Shown: positions 48,399-57,676, numbered from the stretch's first letter. The stretch is DNA of 64,000 nt from Erythrobacter sp. (GCA_023653115.1 JAMNXO010000001.1:62001-126000); one strand, 5' to 3'. The notes: generated from the sequence alone by a model not told the origin. Numbers and translations are program-made.

Positions 48399-50237
48399 AT
48401 GGCTGACCAGTCCCCGCTCGATCTGTTCAAGCAGGCGCTCACCGGCGCGAGCCGTGCGATTGCGCGCGATCCGGAAGTCGAGGTCGCGTGGAGCGCCGAT
48501 GTGCCGGGGGCTGCGGGCAACCGCTTCCGCGTGCCGCTGCCCGGGCGCGATCTTCCGGCCGATCAGGTGACCGAGGCGCGCGGCTTTGCCGATTCGTTTG
48601 CCTTGAAGCTGCGCCACCACAACGCCGCGCTCCATGCGAGGTCCGCGCCGCCCGAACCCATCGCGCGTGCGTGTTACGACGCGATCGAGCAGGTGCGTTA
48701 CGAGGCCTTGGGCGCGAACCGCTTCGGCGGGATCAAGGCCAATCTCGACGCGGCGACCGAGCTGCGCACCGCATCCGACAAGATCGTGCGCGCGCAGAAT
48801 TCCTCCGAAGTTCCCTTGCAAACCGCGCTCGCCTTGCTGGTGCGCGAGGCGCTGACCGGCGAGGCGGTGCCGGCCAAGGCGCAGGGCGGGATCGAGCTGG
48901 TGCGCGATTTCCTCGAAGAGAAAGTCGGCAAGGATTTCGGCGCGCTGGCGGAAAAGCTGAGCGATCAGGAGGCCTTTCAGAAGCTCGCGCTCGACATGCT
49001 GCGCGAACTCGATCTCACCCGCCAAACCGATGCGCCCGACGAGAGCGACAGCGACTCCCCCGATGATGACGACGCCCCCAGCGACGACAGCGAGGGCGAG
49101 GACGAGAACCAGGGCGAAGGCGATCCGCAGTCCGCCGAAATGGCCGGCGACATGGCCGAAGGCGAAGGCGAGGGCGAGCAATCCGCCGATACCCCGTCCG
49201 ACAGCGAAATGTCCGAAGGCGAGCCGGGCGAGGACGGCGATGCCTCCAACGCGCCCGTGCGCCCCAACCGCCCGCAGGCCGAGGTGCCCGCGAGCGTCGA
49301 TTACAAGGCCTTCACCACCCGTTTCGACGAGGAAGTCGCCGCGCCCGACCTGTGCGACGCGGAGGAATTGGACCGGCTGCGCGCCTATCTCGATAGCCAG
49401 CTGACCGGGCTTCAGGGTGTGGTGACGCGCCTCGCCAACCGGCTGCAACGCCGCCTGATGGCGCAGCAGAACCGCAGCTGGGATTTCGACATGGAGGAGG
49501 GCGTGCTCGATGCCGCGCGTCTCGCCCGCGTGATCATCTCGCCGGGCACCGCTCTCAGCTACAAGGTCGAACGCGATGTCGAGTTCAAGGACACCATCGT
49601 CACGCTGCTGATCGACAATTCCGGCTCGATGCGCGGCCGCCCGATCAGCATCGCCGCGATCAGCGCCGATATTCTGGCGCGAACGCTGGAGCGCTGCGGC
49701 GTGAAGACCGAGATCCTCGGCTTCACCACCCGCGCGTGGAAGGGCGGTCAGTCCAGAGAGGCGTGGCTCGCCGATGGCAAGCCGCAGAACCCGGGCCGCC
49801 TCAACGATCTGCGCCACATCATCTACAAGCAGGCCGACGAGCCATGGCGCCGCGCGCGTCGCAATCTCGGGCTGATGATGCGCGAAGGCCTGCTCAAGGA
49901 AAACATCGACGGCGAGGCGCTGATCTGGGCGCACAGCCGCCTGCTCTACCGCCCCGAAGAACGCCGCATCCTGATGGTGATCAGCGACGGCGCGCCGGTG
50001 GACGATTCGACGCTGTCGGTGAACTCGGCGGGCTATCTGGAGGCGCATCTGCGCGGCGTGATCGAGTGGATCGAGAAGGTTTCGCCGGTGCAACTCGTCG
50101 CGATCGGCATCGGCCACGATGTGACCCGCTACTACCGCCGCGCGGTGACGATCATGGACGTGGAACAGCTCGGCGGCACGATCATGGAGCAGCTCGCGGA
50201 GCTGTTCGAGGATGAGAAGGGCGGGGGGAAGAGGTAA
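48399..50237 (+). CDS. cobT: Cobaltochelatase subunit CobT
   Basis: CobT is the large regulatory subunit of the aerobic (late-insertion) cobaltochelatase that places cobalt into hydrogenobyrinate a,c-diamide. The 612-aa protein has an N-terminal domain, an acidic linker at about residues 210-290 rich in Asp/Glu/Ser, and a C-terminal von Willebrand A domain with a MIDAS motif DNSGSM. The partner AAA+ CobS and CobN are not in this window, although CobS usually lies next to CobT. The protein is therefore encoded apart from its usual neighbours, or its partners are further away. It is followed after 3 bp by an unrelated low-GC gene. Confidence 0.95.
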   Translation: MADQSPLDLFKQALTGASRAIARDPEVEVAWSADVPGAAGNRFRVPLPGRDLPADQVTEARGFADSFALKLRHHNAALHARSAPPEPIARACYDAIEQVRYEALGANRFGGIKANLDAATELRTASDKIVRAQNSSEVPLQTALALLVREALTGEAVPAKAQGGIELVRDFLEEKVGKDFGALAEKLSDQEAFQKLALDMLRELDLTRQTDAPDESDSDSPDDDDAPSDDSEGEDENQGEGDPQSAEMAGDMAEGEGEGEQSADTPSDSEMSEGEPGEDGDASNAPVRPNRPQAEVPASVDYKAFTTRFDEEVAAPDLCDAEELDRLRAYLDSQLTGLQGVVTRLANRLQRRLMAQQNRSWDFDMEEGVLDAARLARVIISPGTALSYKVERDVEFKDTIVTLLIDNSGSMRGRPISIAAISADILARTLERCGVKTEILGFTTRAWKGGQSREAWLADGKPQNPGRLNDLRHIIYKQADEPWRRARRNLGLMMREGLLKENIDGEALIWAHSRLLYRPEERRILMVISDGAPVDDSTLSVNSAGYLEAHLRGVIEWIEKVSPVQLVAIGIGHDVTRYYRRAVTIMDVEQLGGTIMEQLAELFEDEKGGGKR

Positions 50238-50240
50238 CCA

Positions 50241-51026
50241 ATGCTTGCAACAGCAGTAGCACCAATGGTGATCGGCTTGGCAAAATCTTATGGCGCAACA
50301 GCGCTTGGTCCTGCCACGTTGAACATGTTTTTTGCGAGCCACATCGCGTATCTTAAGGCGTCGGAGATCGCGGTTATTGCGCAAACGGGGCAGGTGCTTG
50401 ACGGTGCCACTGCTGGTTTCGGCTTGGGATACGTCGGATCGACGGCTGTAATCGCTGCAGGGCAGCTGATGCTTGGGAATACACTCGATGCTGTCGTAAC
50501 TGTCGGGACGGCCATGGTGTTCGCAAACCCGACCGCCGCGACTTGTGCGGCGATAGGTGCTCTTTACTACGGATATCACGCCCTTTCCGATGAAGAGCGG
50601 GCAAATTTCCATGCCAAATTGCAGGAAGGCCTAGGTATCGGAGTTGAGTTGATCAAATCTCTGATATCATTTGTAGAATCGAGCCTCACGAAGCTTCTGG
50701 ACAATGACTCGCTCCGCTCCCTTCGAGCGCTAGTCGCCGAGTATGCTTCGATGTTTGGCCGCTCTGTCGCTGACATCACGAAATCAGTCAGCGATCGGGC
50801 AATCCTAATCGCGCATCAAGCGACTGCCATGGCTTACGACGCGGCCTCAACGGTTGGCTCAAAGATATACTCCGGGGCAGCTACCGCAGGAGAATATGGC
50901 GAAGCCGTGGGCGTTGCATTGCACACTGCAGGAAGTGGGTCAGGGCGCTGGTTGAGTGAGACATCGCGTCAGGCAAGAGACCGGCTGGTCGCACTTTTTG
51001 AAAACGACAAAGGCGAGAAAAAATGA
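50241..51026 (+). CDS. Unrecognised AT-richer gene inserted after cobT
   Basis: This 261-aa protein has several hydrophobic, Gly/Ala-rich segments in the first 120 residues (TGQVLDGATAGFGLGYVGSTAVIAAGQLMLGN, VTVGTAMVFANPTAATCAAIGALYYGYHA in parts). Amphipathic helical regions follow (LQEGLGIGVELIKSLISFVESSLTKLL), and the tail is basic. It lacks an N-terminal signal peptide and resembles self-associating or membrane-inserting helical proteins, but I do not recognise it. Its base composition is visibly lower in GC than cobT and the nitroreductase around it. Its stop overlaps the nitroreductase start (ATGA), so it is translated coupled to that gene. Confidence 0.75.
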   Translation: MLATAVAPMVIGLAKSYGATALGPATLNMFFASHIAYLKASEIAVIAQTGQVLDGATAGFGLGYVGSTAVIAAGQLMLGNTLDAVVTVGTAMVFANPTAATCAAIGALYYGYHALSDEERANFHAKLQEGLGIGVELIKSLISFVESSLTKLLDNDSLRSLRALVAEYASMFGRSVADITKSVSDRAILIAHQATAMAYDAASTVGSKIYSGAATAGEYGEAVGVALHTAGSGSGRWLSETSRQARDRLVALFENDKGEKK

Positions 51027-51685
51027 ACGTCACCGAAGCCGTTACCACCCGCCGCTCGATCCGGGCCTTTCTCGATACGCCGGTCGATCTTGCCACGCTC
51101 ACCCGCGTGATGGACACAGCGCGCTGGGCGGCCTCGGGCTGCAATTACCAGCCGTGGGAGGCCAGCATCGTCACCGGCCAGCCATTGAAGGACTTGCAGG
51201 CGAAGATCATCGCCAACGGCCCTGGTGCCGCCGAATATGACTGGGCCGCGCCCGGGCAGGAGGAAGCCTACAAGGCGCGGCTCGACGGGGTTTCGGCCGG
51301 CATGTTCGGCGCGATGGGCATTGCCCGCGATGATGGCGCGGGGCGCATGGCGGCGATGGCCAAGAACACCACCAGCTTCGATGCGCCCGCGGTGCTGTTC
51401 GTCTATTTCCCGCGCCTGATGAAGGAGCCGCAGTGGTCGGATGTGGGGATGTGGCTCCAGACCGTCGCCCTGCTGCTGCGCGAGGAGGGGCTCGACAGCT
51501 GCTTCCAGGAATTCATGGCGCTCTATGCCAACACCATCCGCGACTTCCTCGGGCTGGATCACGAACGCTACATGTTCTTCTGCGGCATGGCGATCGGCCA
51601 CCGCGATCCGGACGCGCCGGTGAACAATTTCGAACGCGAGCGCGTGCCGCTGGGCGAACAGGTGAAGTTCATCGGGTTCGAGTGA
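51023..51685 (+). CDS. Nitroreductase family protein
   Basis: This 220-aa FMN-dependent reductase has VTEAVTTRRSIRAFLDTPVD (FMN-phosphate binding RRSIR), WAASGCNYQPWEASIVTG, and a C-terminal segment MFFCGMAIGHRDPDAPVNNFERER, all typical of the family. The exact electron acceptor is not predictable. It is coupled to the preceding unknown gene through an ATGA overlap and precedes cysS by 42 bp. Confidence 0.93.
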   Translation: MNVTEAVTTRRSIRAFLDTPVDLATLTRVMDTARWAASGCNYQPWEASIVTGQPLKDLQAKIIANGPGAAEYDWAAPGQEEAYKARLDGVSAGMFGAMGIARDDGAGRMAAMAKNTTSFDAPAVLFVYFPRLMKEPQWSDVGMWLQTVALLLREEGLDSCFQEFMALYANTIRDFLGLDHERYMFFCGMAIGHRDPDAPVNNFERERVPLGEQVKFIGFE

Positions 51686-51727
51686 GAGAATTGACGCGGG
51701 CGGCGCGGCTGGTCAAAGCACCGCACC

Positions 51728-53245
51728 ATGACTGACGCGCCCCTAAAGCTGTTCAACTCGCTCACCCGTTCGCTCGAGGTGTTCGAGCCCGTCCATGCAG
51801 GCGAGGCGCGCGTCTATACCTGCGGGCCGACGGTCTACAACTACCCCCACATCGGCAATATGCGCGCCTATGTGTTTGCCGATGTGCTGGGGCGCACGCT
51901 CACGTGGAAGGGGCTGAAGCTCACCCATGTGATCAACATCACCGATGTGGGCCACCTCACCGATGATGCCGACGCGGGCGAGGACAAGATGGAGAAGATG
52001 GCTGCGGAAAAAGCGCAGTCGATCTGGGACATCGCCGAGCATTACAAGCAGGCCTACTGGGCCGATGTGCGCGCCCTCAATATCCGCCAGCCGGCGCAGT
52101 GGACCGTCGCCACCGATTACGTCCCGCAGATGATCGAATTCGCCAAGGGCATCGCGGACAAGCACTGCTACGAGCTTGAGAGCGGGCTCTATTTCGATGT
52201 TGCGTCCGTAGCCGATTACGGGCGGCTGGCACGCGCCAACACAGAAGAAGGCGAGGGTCGGATCGAGGCCGTAGAAGGCAAGCGCAACGCCGCCGACTTC
52301 GCGATCTGGCGCAAGACTCCGGCGGGCGAGACGCGGCAGATGGAGTGGGATTCGCCGTGGGGCAAGGGCGCGCCGGGCTGGCATCTCGAATGCTCGGTGA
52401 TGAGCGGCGAAGTGCTCGGCTTTCCGTTCGATATTCACACCGGCGGGATCGACCACCGCGAGATCCACCATCCCAACGAGATCGCGCAGAACCAGGCGCA
52501 TTGCTGCACCAATGGCCTCGACGATCCGAAGAATTCGGGCGCGCGGATCTGGATGCACAACAACTTCCTAGTCGAACGATCAGGGAAGATGTCGAAGTCC
52601 TCGGGCGAGTTCCTGCGGCTGCAATTGCTGATCGACAAGGGCTACCACCCGCTCGCCTACCGGCTGATGTGCCTGCAGGCGCATTACCGCAGCGAGCTGG
52701 AGTTCAGCTGGGAGGGCCTCGGCGCGGCGCTGACGCGGTTGAAGCGGATGGTGATGGCGGTTGAACAGCTCAAGCTTCGTCATGCTGAACTTGGTTCAGC
52801 ATCCATGGCCGATCTGGTCGCGGAGCCTGCCGAAGGATGGACCCTGAAACAAGTTCAGGGTGACGATTGGGGCAAGTTGCAAGGCGCGCTCGACAAGTTC
52901 GACGCGGCAATGGCCGACGATCTCAACACCGCCGTGGCCCTGACCGCGCTCGACGATGTGCTGGCAGCCAAGAAGGTCGATCCGGACAAGAAGGCTGTGC
53001 TGGCCGCAGCAATAGGCGCGGTGCTGGGGCTGAACCTGTTCAACCTCACCCGCGCCGATCTGCGCATCCGCCCCAAGGCTGCATCGATCACCGAGGAAGA
53101 AATCGAAGCCGCGCTCGACCGCCGCAAGGAAGCGCGCGCAGCCAAGGACTTCGCCGCTTCCGACGCGATCCGCGATGAACTCAGCGAGCAGGGCGTCGAA
53201 GTGATGGACGGCGATCCGTTGGGGTGGGAGTGGAAGCTGGCTTGA
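51728..53245 (+). CDS. cysS: Cysteinyl-tRNA synthetase with in-frame repeat insertion
   Basis: CysS charges tRNA-Cys. The 505-aa protein has the class I HIGH motif as YNYPHIGNMRAY, zinc ligand Cys in YTCGPTVY, ECSVMSGEVLG, HPNEIAQNQAHC and the KMSKS loop GKMSKSSGEF. The C-terminal anticodon-binding helices are present (DALD-type ALDKFDAAMADDLNTAVALTALDDVL). At about residues 351-380 a foreign segment, RHAELGSASMADLVAEPAEG plus 10 more, comes from a palindromic repeat that lies between these two helical regions. The core motifs are intact, so the enzyme is probably functional. Confidence 0.97.
   Translation: MTDAPLKLFNSLTRSLEVFEPVHAGEARVYTCGPTVYNYPHIGNMRAYVFADVLGRTLTWKGLKLTHVINITDVGHLTDDADAGEDKMEKMAAEKAQSIWDIAEHYKQAYWADVRALNIRQPAQWTVATDYVPQMIEFAKGIADKHCYELESGLYFDVASVADYGRLARANTEEGEGRIEAVEGKRNAADFAIWRKTPAGETRQMEWDSPWGKGAPGWHLECSVMSGEVLGFPFDIHTGGIDHREIHHPNEIAQNQAHCCTNGLDDPKNSGARIWMHNNFLVERSGKMSKSSGEFLRLQLLIDKGYHPLAYRLMCLQAHYRSELEFSWEGLGAALTRLKRMVMAVEQLKLRHAELGSASMADLVAEPAEGWTLKQVQGDDWGKLQGALDKFDAAMADDLNTAVALTALDDVLAAKKVDPDKKAVLAAAIGAVLGLNLFNLTRADLRIRPKAASITEEEIEAALDRRKEARAAKDFAASDAIRDELSEQGVEVMDGDPLGWEWKLA
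52778..52865. repeat. Palindromic repeat inserted within cysS
   Basis: Inverted arms CGTCATGCTGAACTTGGTTC and GAAACAAGTTCAGGGTGACG mark an 88-bp element, read through in the cysS frame. The arms carry CTGAAC / GTTCAG and TTCAG / CTGAA pairs around a 25-30 base centre. This arm pattern is known to me as a widespread sphingomonad intergenic repeat; here it is part of a protein. Comparable in-frame insertions are known as Rickettsia palindromic elements. Confidence 0.85.
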
Positions 53246-53251
53246 TCTTCA

Positions 53252-53337
53252 CCCCGTCCCGGGCTTGACCCGGGACCCCGCTGCCTTCACCTCGGACGCA
53301 CAATAAGCTGGGCCCCGGATCACGTCCGGGGCGGGGG
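53252..53337. repeat. Intergenic palindromic repeat, family A (copy 2)
   Basis: CCCCGTCCCGGGCTTGACCC at the left and CCCCGGATCACGTCCGGGGC at the right mirror the copy at 41517-41618 (GGCTTGACCCGGG and CCCCGGATCACG shared). The centre differs. It lies between cysS and the dehydrogenase gene. Confidence 0.83.
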
Positions 53338-53351
53338 AACAGAGGAAACAT

Positions 53352-54290
53352 ATGACCATCCTAGCCATCTCCGGCCTGATCCGCCCGATGCTCGAACCGC
53401 ACCTGCCTGCGGGCCTCGATGTGCGCTGGTTCATGTCCGCCGAGGAAGCGCAGACGGCCGTAGCGGACGCCGAAATCGGCTGGTTCGATATGAACGATCA
53501 GGCCGCGATGGCCGAAACGCTGCGCGCCGCCAAGAAGCTCAAGTGGCTCAACTCGATCTATGCCGGGCTCGATTTCCTGCCGATGGATGTGCTGATCGAG
53601 CGCGGGATTACCGTCACCAACGGGGCCGGGATCAACGCCATCACCATCGCCGAATATGTCGTGATGGGGATGCTCAACATCGCCAAGGGGTATCGCGATG
53701 TGGTGCGTGCGCAGGAGCGGCATGAATGGCTGCTCGATTCGCCGGGCAAGCGCGAGCTCGCCGGATCAAAGGCGCTGCTGCTCGGCTATGGCGCAATCGG
53801 CAAGCTGATCGAGCCGCGCCTCGCGGCCTTTGATGTCGATGTCAGCGTGGTCCGGCGGAGTGCAGGCGAAAGCACGCTCGGCCCCGATGAATGGCGCGCG
53901 CGGCTGGGGGAGTTCGACTGGGTGATCCTCGCCGTGCCCGCCACGCCCGAAACCGAAGGCATGATCGGCGCTGCCGAGCTCGCCGCGATGAAATCCGATG
54001 CCGTGATCGTCAACATCGCGCGCGGAAGCGTGATTGATCAGCCGGCGCTGGTGGAAGCGCTTGAAAAGAAAGCCATTGGTGGCGCATTCCTCGATGTGAC
54101 CACGCCCGAGCCGCTGCCCGCCGATCACCCCCTGTGGGCGCTCGACAAAGCGCATATCACCATGCACCTGTCGGGCCGCGCGCAGAGCAAGATGTTCCAG
54201 CGTTCGGGCGAGCGGTTTCTTACCAATCTCGGCCGCTATCTGCGCGGCGAGCCGGTCGGCCCGGTATTCAATCCCGCTCTGGGATATTGA
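53352..54290 (+). CDS. D-isomer-specific 2-hydroxyacid dehydrogenase
   Basis: This 312-aa NAD(P)-dependent enzyme has the Rossmann motif KALLLGYGAIGKLIEPRLAAF (GxGxxG as GYGAIG), the catalytic Arg in VNIARGSVIDQPALVEAL, and the Glu in DVTTPEPLPADHPLW. A His follows in AHITMHLSGRAQ at the usual catalytic position. The protein oxidises or reduces 2-hydroxy/2-oxo acids of unknown structure. AGAGGAAAC precedes the ATG. It is the first of three collinear genes (dehydrogenase, ThDP enzyme, aldehyde dehydrogenase), which could form a pathway. Confidence 0.92.
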   Translation: MTILAISGLIRPMLEPHLPAGLDVRWFMSAEEAQTAVADAEIGWFDMNDQAAMAETLRAAKKLKWLNSIYAGLDFLPMDVLIERGITVTNGAGINAITIAEYVVMGMLNIAKGYRDVVRAQERHEWLLDSPGKRELAGSKALLLGYGAIGKLIEPRLAAFDVDVSVVRRSAGESTLGPDEWRARLGEFDWVILAVPATPETEGMIGAAELAAMKSDAVIVNIARGSVIDQPALVEALEKKAIGGAFLDVTTPEPLPADHPLWALDKAHITMHLSGRAQSKMFQRSGERFLTNLGRYLRGEPVGPVFNPALGY

Positions 54291-54457
54291 ATCGCCCATC
54301 CGCATTGCGGTCTGGCGCTTTTCTGCAATACTTGTTGCGTGCGCTGCGCCATCACGGTGCGGTCACACAGCCGTTCTATCCGCATGGGGGTGGATAGCAC
54401 GGGTGGCGGCAAGGGCGCCGTTCGCGCCGTGCAATGCAGTTGGGGGGAATTGCAGCA

Positions 54458-56116
54458 ATGAGCGATACCAAGAAAGCGTCGGACGTTTTTGTCGAATGCC
54501 TCGAGGCCGAGGGCTGCGAGTATATCTTCGGCGTCCCGGGGGAAGAAAACCTCGATTTTCTCGATTCGCTCAGCCGGTCGAAACAGATCAAGCTGATCCT
54601 CACCCGCCACGAACAGGGTGCAGGCTTCATGGCCGCGACCTATGGCCGCCACACCGGGCGCACCGGCGTCTGCGTCGCCACGCTCGGCCCGGGGGCGACC
54701 AATTTTGTGACCTCGGCGGCCTATGCGCAATTGGGCGGGATGCCGGTGCTGATGATCACCGGGCAAAAGCCGATCAAGAAATCGAAGCAGGGCCGCTTCC
54801 AGATCGTCGATATCGTCGCGCTGATGAAGCCGATCACGAAGTATGCGATCCAGATCGCCGCGGGTGACAACATCCCCAGCCGCGTGCGCGAAGCCTATCG
54901 CCTCGCCGAAGAGGAAAAGCCGGGCGCGACCCTCATCGAACTGCCCGAGGATATCGCCGAGGAACCCACCACCGACTGGAAGCCGCTGCCCAAGAGCATC
55001 GCGCGGCGCCCTTCGGCCGAGCCCAAGGCCGTGCGCGCCGCGGTCAAGGCGATCGAGAGCGCCAAGAACCCGGTGCTGGTGATCGGCGCGGGTGCCAACC
55101 GCAAGATGTGCGGGCGGATGCTCGAACAATTCGTCGAGAAGACCGGAATCCCGTTCCTGACCACCCAGATGGGCAAGGGCGTGATCGACGAACGCCACCC
55201 CAAGTTCCTCGGCTGCGCGGCGCTGTCGGCGGGCGACTTCGTGCACCGCGCGGTCGAAGCCTCGGATTGCATCATCAATGTCGGCCACGATGTGATCGAA
55301 AAGCCGCCCTTCTTCATGAAGGACAACGGCGTCACCGTGATCCACGTCTCGACCCGCACCGCCGAGGTCGATCCGGTCTATTTCCCGCAGATCGAAGTGA
55401 TCGGTGATATCGCCAATGCGGTGTGGCAGATGAAGGAAGACATCAGCCCGAACCGCAGCTGGGATTTCGCGCATATGCTCGAATATCGCGCTGCCGAAGT
55501 CGCGCATACCGGCGGTCTTGCAGCCGACACCCGCTTCCCGATCTTCCCGCCGCATCTGGTGCAACAGGTGCGTGAAGCAATGCCGCATGACGGGATCATC
55601 TGCCTCGATAACGGGGTCTACAAGATCTGGTTTGCGCGCGGCTATACCGCCTACCTGCCCAACACTGTGCTGCTCGATAATGCGCTGGCAACGATGGGCG
55701 CGGGGCTTCCGTCGGCGATGATGAGCGCGATGCTCTATCCTGAGCGCAAGGTGATGGCGATCTGCGGCGATGGCGGGTTCATGATGAACAGCCAGGAGAT
55801 GGAAACCGCGGTGCGGCTCGGCCTCAATCTCACCGTGCTGATCCTGCGCGATGATGCCTACGGGATGATCCGCTGGAAGCAGGCCAACATGGGCTTTGTC
55901 GATTTCGGCCTGACCTATGGCAACCCCGATTTCGTGCAATATGCCGAAAGCTACGGCGCGAAGGGGCACCGTGTGACCTCGTCCGAGCACCTGCGCGAAC
56001 TACTCGCGCACTGCCGCGATACGCCCGGGGTGCATCTGATCGATTGCCCGGTCGATTACACCGAGAACGACCAGATCCTGAACATCGACATCAAGCGATT
56101 GTCGAAGGAATTGTAA
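54458..56116 (+). CDS. Thiamine diphosphate enzyme, acetolactate-synthase-like large subunit
   Basis: This 552-aa ThDP-dependent enzyme has an N-terminal pyrimidine-binding domain with the catalytic Glu in TRHEQGAGFMAATYGRHTGRTG, a central domain (NPVLVIGAGANRKMCGRML), and the pyrophosphate-binding motif ICGDGGFMMNSQEMETAV (GDG ... N). It is labelled acetolactate synthase by overall similarity, but no ilvH regulatory subunit is nearby and the neighbours are a hydroxyacid and an aldehyde dehydrogenase. A 2-oxoacid decarboxylase activity is therefore also possible. The ATG at 54458 has a GGGGGG site. Confidence 0.87.
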   Translation: MSDTKKASDVFVECLEAEGCEYIFGVPGEENLDFLDSLSRSKQIKLILTRHEQGAGFMAATYGRHTGRTGVCVATLGPGATNFVTSAAYAQLGGMPVLMITGQKPIKKSKQGRFQIVDIVALMKPITKYAIQIAAGDNIPSRVREAYRLAEEEKPGATLIELPEDIAEEPTTDWKPLPKSIARRPSAEPKAVRAAVKAIESAKNPVLVIGAGANRKMCGRMLEQFVEKTGIPFLTTQMGKGVIDERHPKFLGCAALSAGDFVHRAVEASDCIINVGHDVIEKPPFFMKDNGVTVIHVSTRTAEVDPVYFPQIEVIGDIANAVWQMKEDISPNRSWDFAHMLEYRAAEVAHTGGLAADTRFPIFPPHLVQQVREAMPHDGIICLDNGVYKIWFARGYTAYLPNTVLLDNALATMGAGLPSAMMSAMLYPERKVMAICGDGGFMMNSQEMETAVRLGLNLTVLILRDDAYGMIRWKQANMGFVDFGLTYGNPDFVQYAESYGAKGHRVTSSEHLRELLAHCRDTPGVHLIDCPVDYTENDQILNIDIKRLSKEL

Positions 56117-56143
56117 TCACACCGACGGCTGAGGACATTCGCC

Positions 56144-57520
56144 ATGCATGAAGTGGTCAATCCGTTCGACCTCACGCCGATCGGAAGCGTGCCGACGCAT
56201 GATTGGGTTGCGGTCGATAGCGCGCTCGAACGGGCGCACAGGCTGGCGCGCGACCGGACGCAGTGGAAGAAGCCGCACCAGCGCGCCGCGATCCTCCACC
56301 GCGCCAAGGCGATCATGCAGGAACGGCGCGATCATCTCGCCTTCCAGATCGCCAATGAGGGCGGCAAGCCGCTGATCGATGCGCGGATCGAGGTGGACCG
56401 CGCGATCAACGGGATGGAGCTGTGCATCCACGAGATCGGCTCGCTCAGGGGCACCGAGATTCCGATGGGGCTGACCGCGGCGGGCGATGGCCGATTGGCA
56501 TGGACGACGCGCGAGCCGATTGGCGTGGTGGTGGCGGTGTCCGCCTTCAACCACCCGCTCAACCTGATCGTCCACCAGGTCGCGCCAGCCGTGGCTACCG
56601 GCTGCCCGGTGATCGTCAAGCCGTCGGCCGACACGCCGCTGTCGTGCTTTGAATTCATCGCGATCCTGCACGAGGCGGGGCTGGAGCCCGATTGGGCACA
56701 GGCCGTGCAGCCGCCGCGCGATGTGTCCGAACGCATGGTGAGCGACAGCCGTGTCGCCTTCTTCAGCTTTATCGGCTCGGCCGGCGTGGGCTGGTCACTG
56801 CGGTCAAAGCTCACGCCGGGCGCACGCTGCGCGCTGGAGCATGGCGGGGTCGCCCCCGTCATCGTCGATCCCAGCGCCAATCTTGATCTGGCGGTGCCGA
56901 GCATCGTGAAGGGCGGGTTCTACCATTCGGGGCAGGTCTGCGTCTCGGTGCAGCGGGTGTTCGCCCATGCTTCGATCGTCGAAGAGCTTTCGTCCCGCAT
57001 GGCTGCTGCGGCCAGCGCCCTGAAGGTCGGCAACGCGATCCACGAAGACACCGAATGCGGCCCGCTGATCCGCCCCAAGGAAGTCGAGCGCGTCGCCAAA
57101 TGGATCGATGAAGCCCGAACAGACGGCGCGGAAATCCTGTGCGGCGGTGCGAAATTGTCGGACACCACTTACGCGCCCACCGTGCTGCTGAACCCGCCTG
57201 TCGATGCCACCATCTCGCGCAACGAAGTCTTCGGCCCGGCGGTCTGCGTCTATGCCTATACCGATGTTGACGCCGCGATTGCGCAGGCCAATTCGCTCGA
57301 TGTCGCGTTCCAGGCGGCGATCTTCACCAATGATCTGGCCAGCGCGATGCACACCTATCGCACCATCGATGCGTCAGCCGTGATGGTGAATGATCACACC
57401 GCCTTCCGCACCGACTGGATGCCGTTCGCGGGCTTGCGCACCTCGGGGCATGGCGTCGGAGGCATTCCCTACACCTGCCACGAGATGACGATCGAGAAGA
57501 TGATTGTGATCCGGGGTTAG
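56144..57520 (+). CDS. Aldehyde dehydrogenase family protein
   Basis: This 458-aa NAD(P)-dependent enzyme has the catalytic Cys in YHSGQVCVSVQRV and the Glu in ALEHGGVAPVIVDP. The ALDH fold segments VAVSAFNHPLNLIVHQVAPAVATGCPVIVKPS, EVFGPAVCVYAY and FAGLRTSGHGVGGIPY are also present. The length is slightly below a typical 480-500. It lies 27 bp downstream of the ThDP enzyme, suggesting it oxidises that enzyme's aldehyde product. A GC-rich repeat region follows. Confidence 0.93.
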   Translation: MHEVVNPFDLTPIGSVPTHDWVAVDSALERAHRLARDRTQWKKPHQRAAILHRAKAIMQERRDHLAFQIANEGGKPLIDARIEVDRAINGMELCIHEIGSLRGTEIPMGLTAAGDGRLAWTTREPIGVVVAVSAFNHPLNLIVHQVAPAVATGCPVIVKPSADTPLSCFEFIAILHEAGLEPDWAQAVQPPRDVSERMVSDSRVAFFSFIGSAGVGWSLRSKLTPGARCALEHGGVAPVIVDPSANLDLAVPSIVKGGFYHSGQVCVSVQRVFAHASIVEELSSRMAAAASALKVGNAIHEDTECGPLIRPKEVERVAKWIDEARTDGAEILCGGAKLSDTTYAPTVLLNPPVDATISRNEVFGPAVCVYAYTDVDAAIAQANSLDVAFQAAIFTNDLASAMHTYRTIDASAVMVNDHTAFRTDWMPFAGLRTSGHGVGGIPYTCHEMTIEKMIVIRG

Positions 57521-57530
57521 GCGTTGTCTT

Positions 57531-57676
57531 CCCCCTCCTCTTGAGAGGAGGGGCAGCGAGACTTGGCCTGGCACTTGCCGGGCCTAGTCGCAGCGGGGTG
57601 GTGCCTCTGCTCGCGCGGGCGCGCCGCTCTCGCGCCGCGCAACCACCCCCAACCCCCTCCTTTGAAAAGGAGGGGG
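57531..57676. repeat. Intergenic repeat with two GC hairpins
   Basis: CCCCTCCTCT (57532-57541) pairs with AGAGGAGGGG (57544-57553) with a 2-base loop. CCCCCTCCTTT (57653-57663) pairs with AAAGGAGGGGG (57666-57676). The spacer has no coding sequence. Both are likely terminators between the convergent ALDH and the gene at 57684; the pattern is also seen as a dispersed sphingomonad element. Confidence 0.7.

Noticed and set aside
48200..50240. A cobalamin riboswitch upstream of cobT
   Set aside because: cobT starts only 3 bp after fsa, leaving no room for a leader, and no B12-box was seen.
47025..50612. A 1195-codon open frame on the minus strand over cobT and fsa
   Set aside because: Only the last 218 codons (DUF2490) are a real gene; the rest is antisense to fsa and cobT, a by-product of high GC and low stop-codon frequency.
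57531..57676. A CRISPR-like pair of repeats
   Set aside because: The two hairpins differ in sequence, there is no regular spacer series, and no cas gene is near.
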